This document shows positions 34,515-45,400 of a stretch of DNA of 64,000 nt, piece after piece. Every line of letters starts with the position of its first letter. Positions within the stretch are counted from its first letter, which is position 1. The notes below the pieces were generated by a model, which was given only the letters and a program-made list of their open reading frames with translations, made no database searches and had not been told where the DNA came from. Both the position numbers and the translations under genes were made by a program. Source of the stretch: Dichetophora obliterata (lineage: Eukaryota > Arthropoda > Insecta > Diptera > Sciomyzidae); the NCBI GenBank assembly GCA_963920525.1, contig OY986436.1, forward strand, positions 94,743,342-94,807,341, read 5' to 3'.

Positions 34515-35935
34515 ACACCCGCTACATACTTATCGCATGATGCTTAAAACTTGAAAACGATTAGAACAAATTTTATACTTCCTTAGGCGGATTTGTTTGT
34601 AATTACTACGCGAAGGTTTAGGAAAAATAAAATGTTGCCACACCCCTTTTTAACGCCCACATATCAATAAAAATGCTTTATTTAAAACGGTTTTTGTCGT
34701 ATTAAACTAAAATTTGGTAATGAAGTTCGTATAATAACTATCGGTAACTATCGGTAACTATACTAAAAATGGGCATGGTCCCGCTATATCTACGCCTACT
34801 TTAAAGAAAAGATAAAAAGACTTCGAAACTACTGGCCCGATTGAGCTCAAATTTTGGCAGTGGATATGTTTCGAGTACGAGATGGTATAAGTTATAACTG
34901 CCACACCCTCTTTTACCGCCCAAATATAAATAAAAAATTTGCGATATAAAAATGCTTTGGAGTTATGGGTCGCACATCCTCGAAATTCGGTATTCAACCA
35001 CAATTTATGCATGTCGTTTCTCTGATGAAATTTTATGGGAGTAAAAAAAGGGGGAGGGGCTCCTCCGGTACAAGCAAAACTTACTATATCGAATAGTTTT
35101 AGAGTTACAGGTCTCACAGCGTCGGAATTCAGTATCTGACATAAATTTATACATGCAGTTTCATTGATAACATTTTATGGGCGTTGGAAAAGGGGGAGTG
35201 GCACCTACCATACAAACCAAATTTGAGCAATCGAAAAGCTTTGAAGTTATAGGTCGCTCAGCATCGAAATTCAGTATTTGACCTAAATTTACACATGCAT
35301 TTTAATAGGTAACATTTTTTGGCGTTGGACAAGCGGGCTGGCACCTCCCATACAACCCAAATTTGCGATATTGAATAGATTTGAAGTTATGGGTCACACA
35401 CCGTAAGAATTCAGTATTCGACCTTAATTTATACATGCACTTTTATTAATATTATTATTTTTTATTAATAATATTTTTGGGCGTAGGAGAAGGGGGAGTG
35501 GCATCTCCTACATAGCCCAAAGTTGTGCTATCTAATAGCTTTGGCATTATAGGTCGCACAACATCGGAGTTCAGTATTCGATCCAAATTTACACATGCAC
35601 TTTCATTGATAACATTTTTTGGGCGTTGTACAAGGGAGAGTGGCATCTCTCATACAACCCAAATTTGCGATATCGAATAGCTATTGAGTTATTTTCAGCA
35701 CAGCGTCGGAATTCAGTATTTGACCTAAATGTACACATGCCGTTTTATTGATTAAATTTTATGGGTGTTTGTCAAGGTGGAGTGGCACCTCTTATTTAAC
35801 CCAAATTTGCGATATCGAATAGCTTTTGAGTTATAGGTCGCACAGCGTCAGAATTCAGTATTCGACCTCAATGTACACATGCAGTTTCATTGATTTCATT
35901 TATGGGCGTTAAAAAAGGGGTGATGATGACCAAGA
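34515..35935. repeat. CACCCCC-family unit followed by a ~125-bp tandem array
   Basis: At 34.6-34.9 kb are the GCCACACCC...CCGCCCA boxes. From about 34945 to 35930 there are about eight units of 120-130 bp, each with (T)TTGCGATATCGAATAGCTTT, TTATAGGTCGCACAGC, GAATTCAGTATTCGACC, ACACATGCA and GGGCGTTGG-AAGGGGGAGTGGCA boxes. Related units lie at 12.0-12.4 kb. The 119- and 63-residue minus frames here are repeat artefacts. Confidence 0.8.
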
Positions 35936-36150
35936 GAGGGGTTCTTATCGACCTGAACTAAAAAGAAAAAAATTAATTTAAGTGACATTTGTCATATATG
36001 TGTATAGTAGGTATATTCTAGGTGCAGAAGAGCCCCTCTCTTGGTTAGTCATCATCATAATATAAGCGTACGTAAATTGGTAAGTTCTAAGGACTAATAT
36101 AAATTAAGAATTTTTCAAATACATTTATATTTCAAAGCTTGACCATAGAA
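35925..36150. repeat. single arm of the 30.8-kb foldback family
   Basis: GTGACATTTGTCATATATGT through GGTAAGTTCTAAGGACT to ACATTTATATTTCAAAGCTT matches the foldback arms closely. The other arm is absent. Confidence 0.75.
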
Positions 36151-36493
36151 AAGCACCGACCATAGAAAAAAGAGATATATTTTACTTCTATGGCGCCGAC
36201 GCTAGGTTTTCCACTTTTGTTGGTGTTTCCCATTTTAAGCACGTGTTGGATGGACATTTTGGATTGATATAAGTATTCAAAAATGGCGACGAATTCTTGA
36301 GATGCCAGCTATGACTGCAAATTAATTTGCACTCACGACTACGCTAGAGGGCTCTGCTTTAAATAACAGGGGATTCATGTAAGATGGTATTAGCCGGGTT
36401 CAGGTGCCCATAACAAACTATTGTCCAAAGCCATATATTAAACAGATTGAAATCGAAATGAAATAAGATATTGAGATTGTTTATATCACTTAC

Positions 36494-36701
36494 GGATACA
36501 AAACTACAGGCGCTGTAAGCAGCTCCGATGGCTGTTGCCGAATTTCCCATGAATCTCCGAACAGAATCCGTTGAAACAAAGTATGACAAGACGACGACAA
36601 AAGTCAAAATGAATTCAACACCAAATCTTTCCCAAGGAGCAAGTGAGGCACTGTGAGAAATAGCTGCCTGTAGATTTCCCTGGTATCCTGGCACAGTTAC
36701 A
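36494..36701 (-). CDS. bib: big brain (bib), internal exon
   Basis: A 208-bp exon encoding the middle of the aquaporin fold: VTVPGYQGNLQAAISHS (extracellular loop), then WERFGVEFILTFVVVLSYFVSTD (fifth helix region) and the start of the loop leading to the second NPA (FMGNSATAIGAAYSACSFVS). On the minus strand it is preceded by a TTTATTTTCAG acceptor and followed by the donor GTAAGT directly after TCC. It begins with the third base of a split codon (probably Gly, by comparison with Drosophila) and ends in phase 0, which joins exactly to the exon ending at 26896 and gives the continuous reading FVS-MPYLNPARS. The preceding exon, with HINPAV, is not visible in the remaining 27 kb upstream. Both splice sites look intact, so the gene is probably functional. 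Confidence 0.95.
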
Positions 36702-37090
36702 CTGAAAATAAATAACAATAATTAAATAGTTATAAATTAAAAAAGTGTGCCCATCTACAATGGTAAATGTTCTAGTTTTTGAGCTATTGTGAGAAGTTAT
36801 ATTTATAAACTGGTAATATAATAAAATGATAGAATGTATAAGACGATAATAAAAAATCTGCATATTAAAGCAAAAAGTCGTAAGCTACAATTAAAAATAA
36901 AATTTACGGGAAAATCAAAAAACTTTCTAAGTTGTAATTTTAAGTGTAAGTTGCGCTCAAACTAAGGACTTTTAGAACTTTTCTAATAAAAACATCGTTT
37001 TTAGTTGTAGGAGTGTAAAATTTAGCAGAAACATTAAGCCAGTTCATCTCATAGGGAATAAAAAATAAATATGAAAATACACCTCCTGTA

Positions 37091-38215
37091 TTGGTAGCTT
37101 ACTTCGAGAGAGTTCCAACTCCACGAAAATTTTATTCTAGGATGTCCCAAAAAACAGCCAAAATTATCTTTTAGTTATAACTTTGTTACTAACGCTCTGA
37201 CCATTTAATGTAGTGTATCGTTGGATAGGTCTTAAGGAATGCCATCTGGTACCCTCAGGTGCCATCGACCTCAGATGACTCCTTCGTGTAAAGTTTTGAA
37301 GCACAATTTCTGTAGTAAAAAATATTTTGTTTATGATTTAATTTAACACAATGCACTTCATTCTCAATTTTGCTTGATTTATCACTTACAGTTACGTAGA
37401 ACTCTGTATAGAGTTCTCCTGTTTATCCCAGATATACCTCACCTTTCGGTAGACCTAGAGTTCGTAGTCGTTTTGGGAGTGACATAATTTTTTAAATAAT
37501 TTTTCAGAACATCATAGAATTTTTCAACATCAAATAAGGCTTTCAGAAAATAATTAAAAATGTTTTTCGTGAAATGTGATATAAGCAAAACCCAATTGCC
37601 GACAAACGGCGACGTGATACAATTCTTATTGTTTTTAAAGGAAATTTACATTTTACAGATTTTCTGTGCCACTTGCAAAACACCGAGCGCTTTGTATATA
37701 TTTTGAGTGAATCTGCCGTCGCGGTTACCGACGAACAACGTCTTGGACATATTTTTGCTAATCTTGATATCCGCGAGCGCTACAGCCAACTCGAATCACG
37801 CCATGACTTAATATAACTAAAAAAATGCCAGTATAGCTGAGTGTTTTATTGAAGAATTTGGGTTATATTTATTTATTTTCTACAGAAATGGTGCTTTGAA
37901 ACTTTGATACTCTGTAACTTCTTTACTGCCGGATAAAATGAAATATTTCCTATTATATATTAGTTTTTCGATAGCTTTAATTTGATAAAAAAATTAGTAC
38001 GAAATTTTTAAAATATTCACACGAAGAAGTCATCTGGGTCGATGACACCTTAAGGTCTCAGATGGTATTCCTTAAGACCTATGCAACGATATACTGCATT
38101 TAATGGTCAGAGCGTTAATAACAAAGTTATAATAACTAAAAGATCATTTTGGCTGTTTTTTTGGGAATACAATTTTTTGTGGCGTTGGAACTTTCTCGAA
38201 GTAAACTACCAATAC
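37091..38215. mobile_element. 1.1-kb element with long inverted repeats
   Basis: GTATTGGTAGCTTACTTCGA (left) faces TCGAAGTAAACTACCAATAC (right). The complementarity continues inward for about 230 bp (AGTTATAACTTTGTTACTAA; GGTCTTAAGGAATGCCATCT; CATCGACC...GATGACT). No target duplication was seen. The centre contains an open frame (37580-37816). Confidence 0.8.
37580..37816 (+). other. orphan 78-codon open frame without ATG
   Basis: Between a TGA at 37577-37579 and a TAA at 37814-37816 the frame reads without interruption and looks protein-like: charged and hydrophobic residues alternate plausibly (ADKRRRDTILIVFKGNLHF, TERFVYILSESAVAVTDEQR, LGHIFANLDIRERYSQLESR). GC content rises here above the surroundings. 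A second open stretch in another frame lies at about 37386-37484. No family recognised. It could be the remnant of the element's own protein, or captured host coding sequence. Confidence 0.45.
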
Positions 38216-38914
38216 TTTATTTTTTGTGACCCGGCCTAAGGAACATGTATTTTGATAAGGTGCATCAATAATCAATAAAAAAGTCGACTTTGAATTTATT
38301 GTAACTTAAGGCTTTTTTTATTCTATATGAAGATATTTTCATTTAGGGTATTCACCAGGTGTGCTTTCATGTCATATTGTCATATTGTCCCAAAATTTTA
38401 CAACAAAAATTTACAAGATAAATAAATGCAAATAAGAAACAGCTGTTGTATTATGACACTTCAATAAACATAGATTTCAGAGTTGTAATATATCAGTACT
38501 TTTTTATATGGAAGGCAACAAAATCTTAGGACAATTTGATATGACATAATAGCACACATTGTGAATACCCTAATTATATATGTTAATATATTTTGAAGAG
38601 AACTGAAATATATATTTTTTAAGGTATATTTATAAATAAAGCTGAACTAAACCATGCATGCATTTTTAAATAGTAATAAATTAATAGCAGTAATAAATTA
38701 CGATACCATTTCGTTTACACTTGTTTCGAAGGCACTTTTCAGCAGACCTGTAAGAATAAGTACACGTAGCTAGGGACTTGAAAAATAAGTACTAAGTATA
38801 AGTACTTCCATTCTTATACTTGACATTTTCAAGTGCTTTCTGTACAGTACTTTCAAGTATTTCTCAAGTTCTTTGTTAAGTACTTGGTGAATTTTGTACA
38901 ACCTTCTTCTAAAT

Positions 38915-39015
38915 AAATAAAAAGTAAAAAAAACTTTTAAAAAATAAGCTTTTATTTAAAAAAGACGTGAACTTAAAAGAAAAAATAAATTTAAGTGACA
39001 TTTGTCATATATGCC
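38915..39015. repeat. fragment of the 30.8-kb foldback family
   Basis: AATAAGCTTTTATTTAAAAAAGACG... to GACATTTGTCATATATG, the outermost ~100 bp of an arm. Just before it, at 38.75-38.9 kb, are several AAGTACTT-like short repeats. Confidence 0.7.
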
Positions 39016-39535
39016 ATAAAATTTTTTTTTACTTCTTATTTATTTTTTACTTTATAGTCTTAAAGGTTTATTATTAACATTTTTTATTTTAAAAACTAGT
39101 GCAGATATAGCATTTTCACTGATTTGAGGGCGGTAAAAGGGGGTGTGTCAAAAAATTTTATTATAATATTTCATCGTCACCGGACTTACATATGTGTGTT
39201 AAATTTCAGCTTAATCGGATACCAACAATTTAGCAAAATTGCAAAAAATGGTTTGTACTTGCACGGACATACATACATACATACGCACATACATGTATAC
39301 GAACGAAGCAAGTTATATTCAGCTTATAATCAGCCCCGTAGTTTTGAAGATATAGTTTTTTATTTATTTGTGGGTGGTAAAAGGGGGTGTGCCACCATTG
39401 TTTTCCTGAACCATCCTCAACTTGAAGGAAATTAACTGCCAAAAATTTTAGTTGAATCAGCCCCGTAGTTTTGGAGATATAGCATTTTTATTGATTTTTG
39501 GAAGGTAAAAGGGGGTGTGGCCATATGTTTTTCTA
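39016..39535. repeat. CACCCCC-family repeats
   Basis: Three GGTAAAAGGGGGTGTG boxes at 39135, 39375 and 39507, each near a (G/C)AGATATAG(C/T) box, plus a (CATA)n microsatellite at 39270-39290. Inverted relative to 29.9-30.1 kb. The 103-residue plus frame is an artefact. Confidence 0.65.
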
Positions 39536-40435
39536 AATTGTTTTCATAAATAAAATAATAAAAAGAGCAAATAGTACTTTAGGATTTTTTAAAAGTTGGG
39601 CAAAAGAGTTTAATGATTCATTCATAACGAAAACCTTATTCACTTCCCTAGTGCGGCCAAGAATGATAGAATACAAAGATTGCGCCGAAGACAAGAAAAT
39701 GAGTGCAACAAAATTGTCCTTCTGCGCATGTACGTCATAATATCAATGCTGTTTTTGAGAGCGTTCACTTTGCATACGATTTCTACACAGAAATAAAATT
39801 GCATACATTTCAGTTTGTATAATTAAAATAAAAGAATTAAGAAGCAATTTATTGGAACGAGAGGAAGGTAAATTTATTAAGAACTCCTTTGCAAACATTA
39901 TTTTTTCTATTATTTTATTACAGCCAGTAAGCAGCTTAGTCAAAAAAAAAAATTTGTCTGAGCATTATTTTTCGACTTGGATTTTATAAAAATGTTCATT
40001 ACGAGTTTAATTGATGTAGTTTAAACATTCCCAGATATTTTATTTCCATTAATTTACCTGTGAATTGAAAGGACAAATAAATGATAGTTCCAAGTTTTTA
40101 AATAATGAAACAAATTTTGTTAAGTTAATATATTTTTGTATTTTTGTTTTCGTTTATGTGCGTTTTCTACAATTTCTTGGTTTAATTTTTGTATTTATTG
40201 CAAACATCAGGTTTCTGAAAAATATTTGTTTGCTATTGTTACCACAATTAGCAGCTGCACACTTCATTTTTTAAATTGTAAGTTAAAAATTCGCAAATAT
40301 ACTTCGAAATATACACAATTAAATAAAACACAACCGATCGCAGTACGTTTTCAAAGAAATAAAATATTGTGACGCAGTCAACTGAACAGATGGTTGTCAA
40401 ACTCGATTAGCAGAAGTAACGGACCTGCGCAAAGC

Positions 40436-40939
40436 GTAATCTCTTATTCTATCATTCTTGTAGTGCGGCCTATCTTAGAATACGCTTCAGTTGTTTGGTG
40501 CCCATGATACGGTTGTTACATAGACGACATTGAATCAGTGCACAAACAATTTCTTTTGTTTTGCTTATGCTATCTTTATTGTAAAACTGATTTTCACTTA
40601 CCACCTTATGAATATTGGTTACAACTCTTAAATCTTCCTTCTTTAAAAAATCGGAGAATTATGATAAATGCTTGTTGGATTATAAAACTTTTACATGGAT
40701 ATGTCAACAGTCCATATTTATCGAGTAAAGTATATTTTAATATTCTTCTTCGTCCTAGAAGATCTTTTGAGTTACTCCACATGAACTTTTGTAGAACTAA
40801 TTATTTGCAAAATGAACCTCTCAGAAGCGCTTGCGGTGATTTTAATTTTGTATCTGATGTTATATCCTTAAGTGAATCCATGGACTCAATCAAACATAAA
40901 ATTATAGATACCTGCAGTACCGTCGTTGATTATGATTAA
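40436..40939 (+). pseudogene. jockey-type LINE, C-terminal end of reverse transcriptase ORF
   Basis: Frames around 40450-40560 give VVRPILEYASVVWCP (with a stop just after), then IESVHKQFLLFCLC. The long frame continues with PPYEYWLQLLNLPSLKNRR and ends with IIDTC...-stop. This EYASVVW.....IE.VQ..F.. arrangement is the conserved region downstream of the RT core in jockey-group LINEs. Followed by a 3' UTR to 41723. Confidence 0.85.
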
Positions 40940-41723
40940 GTTCTCTCAAACATATATCTGATGCATCTGGTGATATTTGTAAACACATTAATATAACAAT
41001 CTAAATGGATAAATGGACCTACACCTGAAATGGATAATTTTGGTGTATGAACATCTAAATAATCTGAGTGGACCTAAACCTGGGATCTTCAATTGCCTTA
41101 TATCTTCATGGTGAATGTGTCTACAATTCTCGACGGTACCGTGGTGTCTTGGTTTTTACCTCCTGAAACACTACGTTAGATCGATTTGTAATATATTAAT
41201 ATGAGTGGCCGATAAGACCTAGTTTGTCTTAATGCCTGCGTTCGTAACTGGTTTTTTTGTTTTATGAAAATTGCTTTGGTGAAGTTGACCTAGTTTGTCG
41301 AGTAACCACCATGTCAAGCCAGGATCCCACCGGCTTCAGGAAGACAGAACGATATATATATACTTATTGGAGTGGTGTTTTATTGGGTATGAGACCTTGT
41401 TTTTCACACGATTCCGCCGATGTCCGGATACAAAAATTGTTGCTAACTTGACCTTGTTTGTCTTGAACTTGTTGCTAACTTGACTCTGCTATGCCGTCTG
41501 ATATTATCGATTTGACTTAACTTTTTTTATTTTTATACTTTAATAAAATTATATACTTTAAGCAATTTATTAAAATTTTTAGTTTGTTTAGTTTGAAATA
41601 CATGATTTCAATCAAAATCATACTTTATATTTTTGAATTGTATTAAATATCTTTTTTTATAATTTTAAATTTGCTATAAAATCTATTAAGGTTTAGCAAT
41701 CGAATAAATAAAAAATAAAAAAA
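40940..41723 (+). mobile_element. LINE 3' UTR with A-rich tail
   Basis: The part from 41203 (GTGGCCGATAAGACCTAGTT) to the AATAAATAAAAAATAAAAAA tail is shared with 17.9-21.3 kb, where it is split by a reverse LINE. It is probably the 3' UTR of the coding fragment directly upstream. Confidence 0.75.
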
Positions 41724-42940
41724 AACTCAGCTGTTAAGTAACCAACCCACATTTTCTCTGACTTATTAGAGCAATAAAATTTTTTTAAAAAAGGCTTCTT
41801 GCATATTTTTTTTCAGCAAAAAATTCACCAGCTGAATTCATTTACATTATGCTCTTATTCTTTTGTTAATAAAGCTGTATGTCATCTGGTAATTCTGCAA
41901 ATAATTTTCCCACCACGAAACAAAACAATTTCTTGCATCAACGTATCACATGATATTAAACTCTGAGAAGAGACTTTGTTGACCAATTTATAAGAAAAAG
42001 TGTTAGAATAAATCTTTCAATAAAGCAAAAAATAATTTACTCTGTAAATTAAAAGCATATTAAGAAATTCAATGAAAACATTTTTTAGTTTTATTTCAGA
42101 GACGATTTTCTCTAAAAGAAAAAAACTTAAACAAACAAATGTTTGGATTTTTCTAAATACCGGTATCCTTCCAGAAAAATCGCGGGATCCAAAATGGTTA
42201 AAACTGTTCGGAGTCCCGGGACTCTATGTTGACTTCCATAGTAGTTATGTACATAATTGCTATCTGAAACAAAATTTATGCATTTTTGAATTACATTTTG
42301 ACCAGCTTTTTTATTAGTGGTTTTGAATTGCCATATAATCAATAGCAACCGTGTACTTTTTGTCTGGATTTTCCAAATCATCGCTGATTTTGTTATTGTT
42401 TTTTGTCTTACCGGAATAGCTGTTTTTTTAATGAAGTGAAAAATGCAATGTTTTTAATTCGTAGTTTTCGCAATTTTAAATACGTATGCGGGGCCATTCA
42501 AGAATACAGTAAGCACTACAGTTGGTCTTTATTTTGCTTATTTTCAATTACATGGGTGATGAGGGGGATATAGATGGTGATTACGTCAGCAGTATTTATT
42601 TTATTACTTTTTTGAATTTTATACAAAATTTAGTCAATTTTGGTTTGAATAGAGTAAGTGCGGTAGATATGGCTCACGTATGTTATATGGCCCCCAGTAA
42701 TATGAAAAAGCCTAGACACGCAACTATGTATTAATTTCAAATATTTGCGAACTGTTTATTTCTCATTGTAATGAGGTGAGTCTGGCGTAACAGATGTGCG
42801 ATGTGTAGCACGTGATAATGTTTTTGCGTTTTCATTGTCATTTTTTTGGTAAGTTTTCTTAAACGTATTTAAAGTATTTTAAATAATAGATATATGAATT
42901 AAAGTCAAACTCGCTGTTCTATTTTTAAAAAAGTTAGGGG
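41724..42940. other. no gene seen
   Basis: AT-rich; short frames such as 42072-42317 and 42522-42734 have no recognisable domains. Confidence 0.45.
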
Positions 42941-43204
42941 TGGTCCATACAAGGAGAATAAATAATAGTAAAGAGATTTCAAAGGCGAATTAGTTGAATA
43001 AGGCGAAAAATTATAACCATTGTGGTGCAGCCCGTGCGAAGAAATATGGCGGCGATATTGAGAGCAGAGCTAAAAGCCACTGAAATAGGTCGGCCGAAAA
43101 CAAATCTTACTGAGAGAATTTTGTAGTACACTCGCAACTGGTTTGCTTATGAAGACATGTGGCGAGGATGAGCGGCCGGAGGAGAGGAATGAAAACACCA
43201 GCAA

Positions 43205-43347
43205 AGTCAAGGTTCATTTATAAGGTTATGGCACTTGAGAGAAATACACTCTTTTCTCGCCTTTGTTTGAACTGCCTCTGTGCTTTTCTTTGTTCTATGC
43301 ATTCATTTTCTTGATTTCTTTTCATCCATTCGGACAGTTCGATCGAG
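43205..43347. mobile_element. remnant of the 178-bp MITE in the left arm
   Basis: CAAGGTTCATTTATAAGG to TTCGATCGAG corresponds to most of the 178-bp MITE at 48038-48215 in the opposing arm, but its inner end is deleted together with adjacent arm sequence. Confidence 0.8.
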
Positions 43348-45247
43348 TGGAAACTATTGAGTATCCGAATTGACTATTATAAATGAAAATGCAAAAAATT
43401 TATTTGCATTTATTGCATGTTCCCTTTTCTATGCCAAATTGGTTTCGTTTTATCCTCAGCTGAACGTTTCTGTTATTGTTCTTGTTGTCAACCATATTAT
43501 GAGAATATTTCTAACTTAGCCGATATTGTTTTGTTTTGTTCTTAGCTGTAAGTTGTCTTAGCCGAATAGATAGAACACCAAGCAAATATCACATTTTCAT
43601 GATCAATTAAATTTTTGAAAATATTTTACATATAATCCGAAATATATTTGCAACAAATATTTGCCTTCTTTTAATTAGATTTGATATGAAAAATATGTGA
43701 TAATAATTATTGTGAAGAATTCTAAATATCTACGTATTTAAAATTTTTTTTTAAATACTTTTCAATACAAAAAAATCTATTTCAACAATTTTAAAAATTT
43801 AACTTGTTAAAGTCCTGACCACATTACTAACATATATACAAAGCCAACTTTTTGGTTGCATATAATCGAATCGAAGAAAGTTATACGACACACTATTCTT
43901 TGTTTGACGCTTGTAAACATACATATTTTTAATTAAAATGTTAAAACATATGTATGCATTTATATTTGTGCATTTTATCTGGGCTTATCTATTTATTCAT
44001 GTCACATCTGTTTATTCTTCTCTTATCTGTTTATGCATCTATGCAAAATCATTTATCTGTATATATTGCATTTTAAGGGATTTTTTTTTACAATATTGAT
44101 TTCAGGAAATTTCGTCACAGTTAGAAAAATGTGTTCAAAAATAATGTGAAATGAAGATATCTTGTCTACATGGAAAATAAACACATTTTGTTAAACATAA
44201 CTTTTTCGTTTTACAAGATTTGTCTTTATGTTTGTAAGAAATTTAAAAATAAAGTAATATAAAAATAGACATAAAGTAACGTAGTAGAAAGATAAAGTAT
44301 CATATCATTAAATTTAAGGTTACAAAAAGTTGAAATAAGTTTTTTACCTTCCAGAAAGAAGTAATGAAAACAGCACTTGAAGTATTTTTTAAAAATCCTG
44401 GTATGAACTTCGATTTATATTTAATTGTTATTTAAAATGATTAAAATGTCTTTCCTGTTGTAATAACAAACTTCTAAAAATCAACATTTTCAATATGGCA
44501 TAAAAATGTTGTTAAAATAATTTCTGAGATAAAACTTAAAAGACTTACAAAAAAGTTGTGCGATTACGTTAAATAACTTGTTCATTATGAAATTTTTTAC
44601 TGAGAGTGCAACATTTTGTAAATTTTGAGTTTAAATATTTTTCCGTTATATTTTATGAAAATCGCAAAAATTCAAATTAGTCAGTATTTCAATAAAATGC
44701 AGTGCAAATACTTTCTTAAACTATGATTAATATAGACACAAGAAATGATGAGATTACGTTGGATAACCTGGTCGTTTTCAAAGTTTTTTCTGAAAGTGTA
44801 CCGTTTTGAAAATTTCCAGTTTGAGAATTTTTGCGAAAATAATTCCTAAAAATCCAAAAATGTAAAATTTTAAAAAACAACATCACAGATGGTTGTGGCA
44901 TAATCTATTTTTGAAAATTAAAAAAAAGTTATAGCTGTTGCTACTTAACAATTTCTTAAAAATCCTCAAAGTGCCTGTTTCTGGCATATCGAACACAACA
45001 AAAAAAAAAAAAATCAAAAAACTATATCTCAATCAAAATTGCTTTTGAGATAGCAAAAAAGAACACATTCGGCTTAGCTAGAAACATTCGAAATGTGATA
45101 TTTATGTATATAAAGAACAACAACAAAAACAACAACTGCAACGTTCAGCTGAGGATAAAACGAAACAAATTCGGCATAGAAAAGAATACATGCAAATAAA
45201 TACAGTAAAAATTGTGGCAATTAGATTATTTGCATTTTCATTTCTAA

Positions 45248-45400
45248 GGCTGCCCGCATAGTAAACGCCGAAACAGGCAGGCGGGCAGGCAGGCCCTGCG
45301 AAGAAACGAGATAGAAATAACTTTTTTCTCTCTTGTTCACATAGTTTTCCTGTGCCTGTCTGCCTGCCTGTCTGCTTCGGCGCTTACTCTGCGGGCAACC
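45248..45400. mobile_element. 153-bp PIF/Harbinger-like MITE
   Basis: Ends GGCTGCCCGCATAGTAAACG and inverse with a few mismatches, internal GGCAGGC-rich repeats, and TAA flanks (45245-45247 and 45401-45403). Present only in the left arm of the palindrome, in its extra segment. Markedly more GC-rich than its surroundings. Confidence 0.9.

Larger units (their letters stand above)
26897..36493 (-). other. 9.6-kb bib intron filled with transposon debris
   Basis: Intron joining the two bib exons (donor GTAAGT, acceptor TTTTTTAG). It contains a dead transposase-like gene, a SINE with a MITE inside it, a foldback element, a region of degenerate direct repeats and a tandem array. No other host exon was recognised. 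The first 0.9 kb (26.9-27.78 kb) and 31.4-32.9 kb show only AT-rich sequence with short unsupported frames. Confidence 0.85.
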
